Assembly (NCBI RefSeq): GCF_009928485.1
Contig: NZ_JAABNP010000026.1
Span: forward strand, 1-64,000
DNA from: Clostridium sp. C2-6-12
GTDB taxonomy: Bacteria > Bacillota > Clostridia > Clostridiales > Clostridiaceae
Length of the DNA: 64,000 nucleotides
Direction: 5' to 3'
The notes below the pieces were generated by a model. It was not told the origin of the DNA and ran no database searches. It saw only the letters and a program-made list of their open reading frames with translations. Positions 25,478 to 33,559 of the stretch are shown here, piece by piece (position 1 is the stretch's first letter; the number at the start of each line of letters is the position of its first letter). The translations under genes were made by a program, and so were the position numbers.

Positions 25478-25795
25478 TTATAAATCAAAGGTAGAAAAAT
25501 CTATCTGAAGATTTTCGTAAATATTAACTTTTACTTTATCATTAAAAGTATAGTACATAGGAGAATCATATCCACTATCTGCTAAAGTGTAAACATATAT
25601 ATTCTTTTTTATTGGATTAACAATCCAGTATTCTTTTACCTTGTAATTTTCATATAAATTTAATTTCTTAACATAATCAGTGCTAGGATTATTAGGAGAT
25701 ACAACTTCAACAATCATGTCAGGAGCATCAGTGCAGCCTTCATCATAGGACAAATAATCTTTATAATTATAAGTCTTTATCGGATCTATTAACAT
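25478..25795 (-). CDS. Uma2 family endonuclease, internally deleted
   Basis: A 105-residue Uma2 (DUF820) restriction-endonuclease-fold protein; the family is usually ~185-195 residues. The typical N-terminus (YNYKDYLSYDEG) runs directly into the second half (APDMIVEVVSPNNPSTDYVKKLNLYENY then EYWIVNP), so about 80 residues including the N-terminal part of the nuclease core are missing in frame. The Asp of PDMIVEV and the following Glu are kept. A strong AAAGGAGG precedes the start, so it may still be translated. It is probably inactive, or a fragment of a gene family that is often multi-copy in clostridia. Confidence 0.75.
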   Translation of the reverse strand: MLIDPIKTYNYKDYLSYDEGCTDAPDMIVEVVSPNNPSTDYVKKLNLYENYKVKEYWIVNPIKKNIYVYTLADSGYDSPMYYTFNDKVKVNIYENLQIDFSTFDL

Positions 25796-25999
25796 AATGT
25801 TACCTCCTTTTAGGACATTTATATAACTATAATTAAATTTTACTTAATATAATAATACTGAAAAAATCCAGGTTTTTAAAGTCTTTACAATAGATTTAAT
25901 CTTTATTCAATAAAAAAATGTAAATAAATAAGCTTTTGACACAAAACTGAAAAAATTCACAGGTATAATAAGAATATACTAAAGATGGAGGTGTTTAAT

Positions 26000-26194
26000 A
26001 TGATGATTCTACCAATAATTTTAATTGCAGGCTCTGTATATTTTATTTATAAAGAAAGACAAGCAGGTAAATTACAGTTACAGCCGTGCAGAGTTGTAGA
26101 TAATTCTTTAAATATAATAAATGAAAGATTTGCTCGTGGAGAAATAAGTGAAGATGAGTATGTCAGAATAAGAAGTGCATTAAATAATAGATAA
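26000..26194 (+). CDS. small SHOCT-domain membrane protein
   Basis: A 64-residue protein with one N-terminal hydrophobic helix (ILPIILIAGSVYFIY) and a C-terminal SHOCT motif (IINERFARGEISEDEYVRIRSAL). SHOCT segments are short helical modules often at the ends of membrane proteins; function unknown. ATG 26000 is chosen because GGAGGTG is correctly placed; the ATG at 25985 overlaps that site. Own terminator follows. Confidence 0.75.
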   Translation: MMILPIILIAGSVYFIYKERQAGKLQLQPCRVVDNSLNIINERFARGEISEDEYVRIRSALNNR

Positions 26195-26201
26195 TCCAAT
26201 G

Positions 26202-26252
26202 GTAGTCATGTAAAAGGAGGACGAGCAATTCTTCAGTTACATGGCTATTTTT
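26202..26252 (+). terminator. terminator with long loop
   Basis: TAGTCATGTAA pairs with TTACATGGCTA, followed by TTTTT. Confidence 0.6.
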
Positions 26253-26420
26253 GCATAAAGAGAGTAATTATGAATCTACATAAAATATTCATAATTATAA
26301 GGTACATTACCAATATAACAAATATTTTATATTTATATTGAGCATTAGATTTTTCAAACACTGAATAAATAATTGAAAAATTCAATATTATAAGTGTTTA
26401 ATAAAAAGGAGGAGTTAAGT

Positions 26421-27668
26421 ATGAAAAAATTTTTTGTAAGTGTAATTGGTTTTGTAATGATATTTGCATTAAGTTTTGACCTTATAAATTCATATATGGG
26501 AAATTATTTTCACAATAATTATAGTGTAAAAGCAGACAGTTTAGAAAAAATATCATTAAGCAATAACATAAGAGGATTCTTTCGTCAAATAGGCATTGGC
26601 AGAAACTATAATGGAGGGTATGTAATAGTTATAGGAAATGTTAGTCATGATGATCTTATGAATCAAATAAAGGATATAGAAAATAAAGAAAAGGAACCAC
26701 CTAAAAACGTTCAAATCATTAAACCAATTGATAGAACAACTGTTAATAATGATTTCGCTTTAAAAGATGTAGAGAAAAATAATAATGTAACAGTAAATGA
26801 TCCTGGATATAAATATCAATGGTATATCCCTTATACTAAATCAGATAAAGCCTGGTCTTTAGTTAATCAAAAAAGAGAAATTAAAGTAGCTGTTTTAGAT
26901 ACAGGTGTAGATTACACTCATCCGGATTTAAGAAATAAGGTTTTATTTGATGAAGGATATAACTTTGTAGGAAATAATCGTAATGTAATGGATTATGATG
27001 GTCATGGAACTCATGTATCTGGAATTATTGCAGCAGAAGCTAATAATTCTATAGGTCTAGCTGGTGTAACTGGGAATCTAGATGTAAAGATTTTGCCGAT
27101 AAAGGTATTAAATGCAGATGGAGAGGGAGATACAACCAGTATAGTTAAAGGTATTTTATATGCAGTAGATAGTGGAGCAGATATAATTAATTTAAGCCTT
27201 GGAGCTAGATATAAGATTGATTTACTTGGAGAAGCAATAGAATACGCTAAGAGCAAGGGAGTATTTGTAGTTACTGCATCTGGAAATGACAACGAAAATA
27301 GTGATAACTTTAGTCCAGCTGGTGATGGAGGCTATACAGTTGCAGCTATGAATTACAATTATAAAAAAGCATCTTTTTCTGATTATGGTAATTCAGTAAA
27401 AGCAGCAGCACCTGGAGTTAAAATATTAAGCACAGTTCCAGGAGGTTATGAAGCTTGGGATGGTACAAGCATGGCAGCACCAGTGGTATCTGGAATAGCA
27501 GCTATGTTAAAAGCAGAAAAGCCAGATTTAACCCCAGCCCAATTGGAGCAGGTATTAAATAGTACAGCTACAGATATTATGTATAAAGGCAAGGATCAAG
27601 CAACTGGTTATGGACTTGTAAATGCATACGAGGCAGTTAAGAAAGTAAAAACAATGGAGAATAATTAA
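26421..27668 (+). CDS. secreted subtilisin-like serine protease (S8)
   Basis: A 415-residue protease. It has an N-terminal signal or anchor segment (FFVSVIGFVMIFALSF), a pro-region to about residue 130, then the S8 catalytic domain with the triad Asp in VAVLDTGVDYTHPDL, His in DYDGHGTHVSG and Ser in WDGTSMAAPVVSG, plus oxyanion Asn in TASGNDNENS. There is no cell-wall anchor. ATG 26421 follows AGGAGG; the upstream in-frame codon at 26394 has no site. Probably degrades external protein for nutrition; monocistronic. Confidence 0.9.
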   Translation: MKKFFVSVIGFVMIFALSFDLINSYMGNYFHNNYSVKADSLEKISLSNNIRGFFRQIGIGRNYNGGYVIVIGNVSHDDLMNQIKDIENKEKEPPKNVQIIKPIDRTTVNNDFALKDVEKNNNVTVNDPGYKYQWYIPYTKSDKAWSLVNQKREIKVAVLDTGVDYTHPDLRNKVLFDEGYNFVGNNRNVMDYDGHGTHVSGIIAAEANNSIGLAGVTGNLDVKILPIKVLNADGEGDTTSIVKGILYAVDSGADIINLSLGARYKIDLLGEAIEYAKSKGVFVVTASGNDNENSDNFSPAGDGGYTVAAMNYNYKKASFSDYGNSVKAAAPGVKILSTVPGGYEAWDGTSMAAPVVSGIAAMLKAEKPDLTPAQLEQVLNSTATDIMYKGKDQATGYGLVNAYEAVKKVKTMENN

Positions 27669-27682
27669 ATTAGTTTTAAAAT

Positions 27683-27722
27683 AAAGAAGCATTTTCTTTT
27701 AAATAAGGAAATGCTTCTTTGA
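27683..27722 (+). terminator. Rho-independent terminator after subtilase
   Basis: AAAGAAGCATTTTC pairs with GGAAATGCTTCTTT. Confidence 0.75.
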
Positions 27723-27766
27723 GTTTATAAATTAAATTTAAGTAAGTAATATTATGTAAAAATTTA

Positions 27767-27783
27767 TAATGATAATTGTTAAA
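27767..27783 (+). promoter_or_regulatory. possible Fur box upstream of riboswitch
   Basis: ATAATGATAATTGTTAA resembles the Fur 7-1-7 consensus (TGATAAT-n-ATTATCA) in its left half and partly in its right half. Weak evidence. Confidence 0.3.
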
Positions 27784-27909
27784 AATAAGAATGTTCGTGT
27801 TTTTTGAAGAAAAATATAAAAAATATTAGTTTTTTCTTGATTTATAATAAAAATTAAGCTAAAATTACCTTGTAAACAGAATTATTTATAATAAAAACTT
27901 AATAATATT

Positions 27910-27983
27910 CACTTATATAAATTCAATAATAAGGATTGAATGTTTCTACCAAGCTACCGTAAATTGCTATAGGACTATAAGTG
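27910..27983 (+). ncRNA. purine riboswitch, guanine-type
   Basis: P1 is CACTTATA (27910-27917) with TATAAGTG (27976-27983). P2 is TTCAAT (27922-27927) with ATTGAA (27935-27940), and loop L2 ends in AAGG. J2/3 carries the conserved TTTCTACC, L3 carries ACCGTAAAT, and J3/1 is GACTAT. The L2 GG can pair with the L3 CC as in known purine aptamers. The base corresponding to xpt position 74 is C (27975), which predicts guanine or hypoxanthine/xanthine rather than adenine. P3 is irregular (CCAAGC against GCTATAGG). The next gene, an FAD dehydrogenase at 28024, starts 40 bases on; no terminator lies between, so control may be translational. Confidence 0.8.
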
Positions 27984-28023
27984 TCTGCTAATAAATTATA
28001 ATGAATATCAAGGAGAGATAATA

Positions 28024-29418
28024 ATGAATTATGATGTAATAATAGTGGGTGCTGGTCCAGCAGGAATATTTACTGCTTATGAATTAAAGAAGCAAAAGCC
28101 AGAGGCTAAAATCCTTTTAATTGAGTCAGGGAAAAGCATTGATAAGAGGCATTGCCCTAAAGACAAAACTAAAAAATGTGTATCTTGTAAGCCTTACTGC
28201 CATATAACTACAGGCTTTTCTGGTGCTGGTGCATTTTCAGATGGAAAGTTATCATTAAGTTATGAAGTCGGTGGAGATTTACCTGAACTAGCAGGCGCTA
28301 ATTTAGTACAAGAATACATAGATTATACAGATTCAATTTATTTAGACTTTGGTGCAGATACTAAGGTTGAAGGTATAGGAAACAATGAAGCAGTTAAAGA
28401 AATAAGAAGAAAAGCCATTCAAGGTTCTTTAAAATTAGTAGATTGTCCAATTAGACATTTAGGAACTGAAAAGGCTCAAGAAATATATTTAAAAATTCAA
28501 AGTCATTTATTAGAAAGTGGAGTTGAAATCAAATTTGATACAACTGTTAAAAATCTTTTAATAGCAGATAAACAAGTATATGGTGTATTAATATCAGATT
28601 CCTTAACTAAAATGGAGGAAGAAGAAGTACTTTCAGATAAAGTAATTGTTGCAACAGGTAGAAAAGGTGCTGATTGGTTAAAGGATATGTGTGTAGAACA
28701 CAATATTAATCACAGTGCAGGAACTGTTGATATTGGGGTTAGAGTAGAGCTTAGAAACGAAGTAATGGAAAGTGTAAATAATGTACTTTATGAGTCAAAG
28801 CTTATAGGACATCCAGCACCATTTAAGGACAAGGTTAGAACTTTCTGCCAAAATCCAGGAGGATTTGTAAGCCAAGAAAATTATGATAATAATTTAGCAA
28901 TAGTTAATGGACATTCGTATAAAGATAAAAAATCAGATAATACTAACTTAGCAATTTTAAGTTCTCATAATTTTTCAGCACCTTTTAATGAACCTATTGA
29001 ATATGGCAAAAAGGTTGCAGAACTTGTTAATATGCTTGGTAATGGGAAGATATTAGTTCAAAGATATGGTGATATCCTAGACGGAAAGAGAACATGGGAA
29101 AAGGAATTGAGCCAATCAAATGTCAAACATACATTGCCAGATGCAGTGGCAGGCGATTTAACATCTGCTATGCCTTATAGAACAATGACAAATATTTTAA
29201 ACTTTATCCAAGCTATGGATACAGTAGTTCCAGGGTTTGCAAGTAGAGAAACATTATTATATGGACCAGAAATTAAATTCTATAGTAATAGAATAGATTT
29301 AGATCAAAACTTTGAAACAAATATAAAAGGCCTGCATTGCTTAGGGGATTCAAGCGGATGGACAAGAGGTTTAATGATGGCATCAGCTATGGGAGTAATG
29401 ATGGGAAGAAAACTTTAG
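28024..29418 (+). CDS. FAD-dependent dehydrogenase (COG2509-like)
   Basis: A 464-residue flavoprotein. The N-terminal Rossmann motif is VGAGPAGIFTAYEL. The family-specific Cys-rich stretch is CPKDKTKKCVSCKPYCHI near residues 43-60, followed by GFSGAGAFSDGKLSL. A second glycine-rich region VIVATGRKGADWL and the C-terminal FAD motif LHCLGDSSGWTRGLMMASAMG are present. Members are uncharacterised oxidoreductases. AAGGAGAG precedes ATG 28024. A guanine-type riboswitch sits in the leader, so expression should follow purine levels, which ties the enzyme to purine or flavin metabolism by inference. Confidence 0.88.
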   Translation: MNYDVIIVGAGPAGIFTAYELKKQKPEAKILLIESGKSIDKRHCPKDKTKKCVSCKPYCHITTGFSGAGAFSDGKLSLSYEVGGDLPELAGANLVQEYIDYTDSIYLDFGADTKVEGIGNNEAVKEIRRKAIQGSLKLVDCPIRHLGTEKAQEIYLKIQSHLLESGVEIKFDTTVKNLLIADKQVYGVLISDSLTKMEEEEVLSDKVIVATGRKGADWLKDMCVEHNINHSAGTVDIGVRVELRNEVMESVNNVLYESKLIGHPAPFKDKVRTFCQNPGGFVSQENYDNNLAIVNGHSYKDKKSDNTNLAILSSHNFSAPFNEPIEYGKKVAELVNMLGNGKILVQRYGDILDGKRTWEKELSQSNVKHTLPDAVAGDLTSAMPYRTMTNILNFIQAMDTVVPGFASRETLLYGPEIKFYSNRIDLDQNFETNIKGLHCLGDSSGWTRGLMMASAMGVMMGRKL

Positions 29419-29531
29419 AAGTACTCATACTACTGTTCTTGAAGGCGAAAATGTATATATAAAAGTGTTTTAATGATGTCATCTATATACAGCACTTTCT
29501 TTAATTTTTATAATTAAGGGAGGTGCTGTTT

Positions 29532-29660
29532 TTGCTTATAAAAGATATTTTATACGAATTTATTTATGAAGTGAAATTAAGAAATTATAGAAATGAGACA
29601 ATTGAGTCTTATGAATCAGATATGGAATCGTTATTAATTCCAAGCTACAGAATAGATTAA
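29532..29660 (+). pseudogene. tyrosine recombinase N-terminal fragment
   Basis: A 42-residue frame with a strong AGGGAGGTG upstream. DILYEFIYEVKLRNYRNETI followed by ESYESDME matches the N-terminal SAM-like (core-binding) domain start of phage-type integrases. It then hits a TAA, and no catalytic domain follows. Likely a truncated integrase remnant. Confidence 0.55.
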
Positions 29661-29709
29661 GAATTATTAGAGAAGAAACTCATAGATGTGAGTAAAAGTT
29701 TGTAAAAAA

Positions 29710-29739
29710 AGAATGACTCTTAAGGGACTGAGTCATTCT
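29710..29739 (-). terminator. hairpin with T tract on the minus strand
   Basis: AGAATGACTC pairs perfectly with GAGTCATTCT. On the minus strand it is followed by seven T's; on the plus strand by GAATATA. No minus-strand gene nearby explains it. Confidence 0.45.
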
Positions 29740-30010
29740 GAATATATAGGATATAATAAATAGGGTTAATTAGTGAAATTTTAAATAATAATTGTATAAG
29801 TAAATTATAAAATATCTGTAAATATTTATCAAAATAAATCGTTTTACAGAAAAGGTTATAATAATATCTTCAATACAAATTTTAGATAAAAATTCTTTAG
29901 GAAATCTATATAAACAGATAGAAAGCTAATACTTTTTGTTGAAAGATAAAGAATAAAAATAGATGATAGCAGTGTAGTAATTTGATAAAATATAAATGGG
30001 TATAATTATT

Positions 30011-30073
30011 GGTATTATGAGAGGGATGCGTAAGCATCAAAAAGAAGTCTAAGATCTCATAACTTAGGCTTCC
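30011..30073 (+). ncRNA. pseudoknotted leader RNA before bacteriohemerythrin
   Basis: Hairpin A: GATGC (30025-30029), GNRA loop GTAA, GCATC (30034-30038). Hairpin B: GAAGTCTAAG (30044-30053) with CTTAGGCTTC (30063-30072), ten pairs including one G-U. The whole loop of B, TCTCATAA (30055-30062), is the exact complement of TTATGAGA (30015-30022) just before hairpin A, so a compact pseudoknot can form. No T tract follows. I do not recognise a known riboswitch class. It lies about 35 bases before the hemerythrin start and may be its cis-regulator. Confidence 0.55.
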
Positions 30074-30109
30074 TTTAAACAGTTATATTTTCAAAAGGTG
30101 GTTGATAAT

Positions 30110-30514
30110 ATGAGTTTAAAATGGGATGACAGCTTGCTAACAGGAATAGAAGATATAGATTCTCAACATAAAGAACTGTTTAAATATCTGGATAAGTTCC
30201 TATCTGCTATGAGAGATGGGAAAGGAAAAGAAGAAATTGGAAATGCATTAAATTTTCTTGAGGAATATGTGATTAAGCATTTTAATTATGAAGAAGAGAT
30301 TCAAAAGAAATATGGATATCCTAGGAGTAAAGATCAAATTAGTCAACATGAATATTTTAAAAATGAACTTAAACAACTTAGATTGGCATTTGATAGAACA
30401 GGTGAATCTATAATATTAGCTTTAAATGTTCAAAATAAAATAACTGATTGGGTTAAAAATCATATAAGTAAATTAGATAAGGATTTAGCAGAATATATAA
30501 AAAACAAAAAATAG
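30110..30514 (+). CDS. bacteriohemerythrin
   Basis: A 134-residue single-domain hemerythrin, a four-helix bundle with a non-heme di-iron site that binds O2. Iron ligand motifs are visible: IDSQHKELF, VIKHFNYEEEIQKK, ISQHEYFKNELKQL and WVKNHISKLDKDL. ATG 30110 follows AAGGTGG at 30094-30100; GTG 30098 overlaps that site. In anaerobes these proteins carry or scavenge oxygen. A second member is on the minus strand at 59313. The leader contains a pseudoknot-forming RNA. Confidence 0.9.
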   Translation: MSLKWDDSLLTGIEDIDSQHKELFKYLDKFLSAMRDGKGKEEIGNALNFLEEYVIKHFNYEEEIQKKYGYPRSKDQISQHEYFKNELKQLRLAFDRTGESIILALNVQNKITDWVKNHISKLDKDLAEYIKNKK

Positions 30515-30554
30515 AACAGCCTGCTAGGGTGTAACAGACCATTCTAAATACTGG

Positions 30555-30750
30555 CTTTAATTATTATTTGGGAGAAAATAATAATGCTTTAACTACTTTA
30601 TGTTTTAATTATAAGTGCAAATTGTGACAGAATTATGTCAAATTAGCGGCTAGGGATAAAATATATGTGAATCCCAGTATTTTATCTATATACCCATTAA
30701 GGATAATAGAGAGTAAAGTCTTTATTATCCTTCTTTTTTTATTTTTTATA
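30555..30750 (+). ncRNA. candidate small RNA ending in a terminator
   Basis: Tandem hairpins without a reading frame: ATTATTATTT with AAATAATAAT (about 30556-30584), TGACA/TGTCA (30625-30640), and GATAAAATA (30655-30663) with TATTTTATC (30678-30686). A strong terminator AAGGATAATA/TATTATCCTT with T tract follows at 30699-30750. It could be a small RNA or the 3' end of the hemerythrin transcript. Confidence 0.3.
30699..30750 (+). terminator. strong Rho-independent terminator
   Basis: AAGGATAATA pairs with TATTATCCTT, then CTTTTTTTATTTTTTA. Confidence 0.85.
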
Positions 30751-31080
30751 TGTGAAATATGGTGTATTTTGTCTGAATTATTGTTATGAAATATGGTTGT
30801 AAATACTCCATAATATGCTATTGTTGTATTAGAGGTTACAATAATTATCTTTCAACTGTTAAATTAGAGTATAAAATAAGAGAAAAATGATTATTATGTA
30901 GATACTAAGAGTATGGACAGTACATGATACTGTATCAACCATTACAAGGCGATATTGTAGTTACAAGTATTGAAAAAAATATTATAATACATTATAAAAA
31001 TGGCTAGGAGTTAAATTGATATTTCCTAGCCTAATTTTTTATCAATTTTACCTTAATAGTTGATAAGATTTATTTGCTTT
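30751..31080. other. non-coding stretch with one terminator
   Basis: About 330 bases. It holds a small hairpin ACAGTA/TACTGT (30916-30932) and a good terminator at 31002-31040. No supported gene; a 27-codon frame near 30926 has no ribosome site. Confidence 0.5.
31002..31040 (+). terminator. Rho-independent terminator of an unknown transcript
   Basis: GGCTAGGA pairs with TCCTAGCC, followed by TAATTTTTT. No plus-strand gene lies immediately upstream. Confidence 0.7.
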
Positions 31081-31099
31081 TATAATAATTATCATAATC
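31081..31099 (+). promoter_or_regulatory. Fur-like box upstream of small Cys-rich ORF
   Basis: TATAATAATTATCATAATC; its complement contains TGATAATTATTATA, one or two changes from the Fur 7-1-7 consensus. Confidence 0.4.
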
Positions 31100-31122
31100 T
31101 TTTTTAGAAAGGTCTGGGTGTT

Positions 31123-31278
31123 ATGGATTGTTTGAATTGTAAAAATAATATAGCTAAAGAGAGAACTGGATTTGTAATTTGCATTCCGTCAATGACAGAA
31201 GGTTGTAATATTGAATACAATCAAACCAATGAAAAGCTATGTGATAAAGAAGTAACAAAAGAGGGATATTTAAGATAA
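31123..31278 (+). CDS. small Cys-rich hypothetical protein
   Basis: A 51-residue protein with MDCLNCKNN at the start (CxxC) and further cysteines in VICIPS, EGCNIE and KLCDKE, five in total, so metal binding is plausible. AAAGG lies about 11 bases before ATG 31123. Fur-like palindromes lie directly before (31081) and after (31296) it, and a terminator follows, so it is probably an iron-regulated single gene. No family recognised. Confidence 0.5.
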   Translation: MDCLNCKNNIAKERTGFVICIPSMTEGCNIEYNQTNEKLCDKEVTKEGYLR

Positions 31279-31295
31279 AACAAATAAAAGTTTTT

Positions 31296-31314
31296 ATAAT
31301 GATAATTATTAAAT
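31296..31314 (+). promoter_or_regulatory. Fur-like box downstream of small Cys-rich ORF
   Basis: ATAATGATAATTATTAAAT contains TGATAATTATTA, close to the Fur 7-1-7 consensus, between the small ORF and its terminator. Confidence 0.4.
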
Positions 31315-31335
31315 TAAAAGCATTTAATAAATCAT

Positions 31336-31376
31336 AGAACTTAGAAAAGTGTATAGGCTTTTCTAGGTTCTTTTTT
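31336..31376 (+). terminator. Rho-independent terminator
   Basis: AGAACTTAGAAAAG pairs with CTTTTCTAGGTTCT, then TTTTTT. The 31377-31689 stretch after it is AT-rich and shows no gene. Confidence 0.75.
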
Positions 31377-31689
31377 GATTTAATTATATAATCTCACACT
31401 ATTCTTTTTACTCAAAAATATATAAAATAAATTGTATTAGGAGTAAAAAATAAGAACAAGATAATTAGATTATGATGATTGGCAGTCAATAACTATTACA
31501 TGTTCATAAAAGAAATATAAGATAGCTTTAAGCTATAATTTACAACATTTTAATATAGAGTTAAAATATACAGAGTAAGCCTTAGCTTTGAAATCATATT
31601 TTCAACAGGATTAAGATTTAAAAATGATGATTGAAGGGATATTAATAAATAAATTAGACGTATAGAATAGAACATAAGGGGTAATTATT

Positions 31690-33435
31690 TTGAATATTGA
31701 AAATTGTATGATTTTTATAAACGATGAAGATAAAACAGAGGAAGTAGTAGACTGTTGGCAAACAGAAGATGAAGAAGATAAAATTCAAGTAAAATTAAGT
31801 AATGGTGAAAGTATAATTTATGATAAAAGCCAAGTTAAGTGGAGTACAAAATGTGAGCCTATTGAACTGAGGAATGTTGTGATATATGAAAATAAAGAGG
31901 AAATGACAAACCTTTTAAGGGCTATAATATTTGAGGAGTTTGATAAAATAAGAGTTGTTTTCAAAGATGGAAGCAATAAGTTATACTCAAGAGACAAATT
32001 AGTTATTATAGATAATGGTCTAGAGGAGCCTGTTGTAGAAAATAATTTTACGTATTTTAAAGAAATTTCAAGGCAGCTTGATTTATACAAGGGTTATGAT
32101 GATAAAAGTAAAGCATTTGAAAACATTTCTATCTTAAATCCTAATAGTGCACTTGTAAATTATTTAAATCCTAAATCAATTGAAGTAGGAGAAGATTTAG
32201 ATTTTGCAATATATCCTTTTGGGTTTAATTTAAATCAAAAGGAAGCAGTAGAAAAAGCTCTTAATAGTAAAATAAATATTATAGAAAGTTCATCAATAGC
32301 GGATAGAGCAGAAGTTATATTAAATATAGCTGCAACTGCTGTGTTGTATGGAAAAAATGTAGTAATAGTTGTTAAAGATAATTTTTCTGCCTTAAAATAT
32401 TTAGAATTACTTAAAAAATCAGATATTGATTTTATTGTTAATTATTTAGAAGAAGATGAAACAAATAATTTAAGAAATTATTGTGAACAGTGGCTTAGAA
32501 ACAATAGTTATAAGTATGAAAATGAAAAGCTAGCTATGAAAAAGTCTGATTTATTAAGTCTTGAAAATTGGTTAGTTAAAAAATTGGAAGATCAAAATAA
32601 AATTGAAAGTTTAGAAATTCAAAAATCAAATTTGATTTCTGAGAATATTGAACTTAAAGAAGCAGTTGAATCAAATGAAGTTAAAATACCTCCTAATGTT
32701 TTGAATTTTAGTACTGAGAAACTTTTAGCTTTTAAAGAGGAATATAGTTCAATTATTGAAAAGCATGGACATATAAACTTTTTCAGAAAAATAATGTTTA
32801 TATTTAAATATAATATTGTAGATTTTAGTTTTTATAATATTAAACCAGAAATATTAGAAAAAGTATTAAGTGAAGCTTATAATAATTTAAAAATTGATGA
32901 AATAGATATAGAAATAAAATCACTACAGAATAATTTAGACAAGAATAAAACTAACATGGAAATAGAAGAATTTAAAGAAAAATCAATAGAAGTATTAAAA
33001 AGTGCTATATATGAATATTTAAAGAATAGTAAAGAAATAAACATGGCTGAAATAGAAGGAGAAGAGGAAACATTAAATAAAAAAATAAATTATCCTATTT
33101 TAACTTCAGAGAGGGAATTCTTTATAAATACAATTAATAATAATTGTATTTTTGATTATGTAATTCTTGATGAGGCCTCAGATATGGATATAGTTTCAGG
33201 TGCTTTAGCATTTGCAAGAGGAAAAAATATTATTATTATTGATGATTTAAATGAAATTGAAACTAAATTAGATGACATAATAGCAGAGGGATTAAACGAA
33301 ATTTTCGATAAAAATGGAGTAAACCCAGCATATAAATATACAGATAATTCATTAATATCATCACTTAATCAATTATTTGGGAAAGTTCCTAAAACAGTGT
33401 TTTTTAAAAAGTACAAATTGAATAATAGAACATAG
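31690..33435 (+). CDS. degenerate, truncated SF1 (AAA_11/DNA2-like) helicase
   Basis: A 581-residue protein. The Q-motif-like FNLNQKEAVEKAL and the helix after it match COG1112-type helicases, but the expected Walker A (GPPGTGKT) is replaced by ESSSIADRAEVI, so the P-loop is gone. Walker B FDYVILDEASDMD is kept. The long middle insert is coiled-coil-like. The protein stops at PKTVFFKKYKLNNRT, where relatives continue into motif III and the whole second RecA domain. It cannot be an active helicase as it stands. It may be a decaying gene or a co-opted binding protein. TTG 31690 follows AAGGGG. Confidence 0.75.
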   Translation: MNIENCMIFINDEDKTEEVVDCWQTEDEEDKIQVKLSNGESIIYDKSQVKWSTKCEPIELRNVVIYENKEEMTNLLRAIIFEEFDKIRVVFKDGSNKLYSRDKLVIIDNGLEEPVVENNFTYFKEISRQLDLYKGYDDKSKAFENISILNPNSALVNYLNPKSIEVGEDLDFAIYPFGFNLNQKEAVEKALNSKINIIESSSIADRAEVILNIAATAVLYGKNVVIVVKDNFSALKYLELLKKSDIDFIVNYLEEDETNNLRNYCEQWLRNNSYKYENEKLAMKKSDLLSLENWLVKKLEDQNKIESLEIQKSNLISENIELKEAVESNEVKIPPNVLNFSTEKLLAFKEEYSSIIEKHGHINFFRKIMFIFKYNIVDFSFYNIKPEILEKVLSEAYNNLKIDEIDIEIKSLQNNLDKNKTNMEIEEFKEKSIEVLKSAIYEYLKNSKEINMAEIEGEEETLNKKINYPILTSEREFFINTINNNCIFDYVILDEASDMDIVSGALAFARGKNIIIIDDLNEIETKLDDIIAEGLNEIFDKNGVNPAYKYTDNSLISSLNQLFGKVPKTVFFKKYKLNNRT

Positions 33436-33559
33436 GTTGTTATACAAAAAAATTAATAAAGTGTATTTTAATTTTATTATTTAAGAATAATTTTTATATT
33501 TAGATGCAATCTAACATTAGATATATATTTAAAATTTATATATATTTGGAGGAGCTGCA

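Larger units (their letters stand above)
29419..30000. other. intergenic stretch with integrase fragment and hairpins
   Basis: About 580 bases. It contains a weak inverted repeat (AAAGTG near 29462, CACTTT near 29493), a 42-codon integrase-like fragment, and the hairpin at 29710-29739. The remaining AT-rich part shows nothing further that I can support. Confidence 0.5.
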
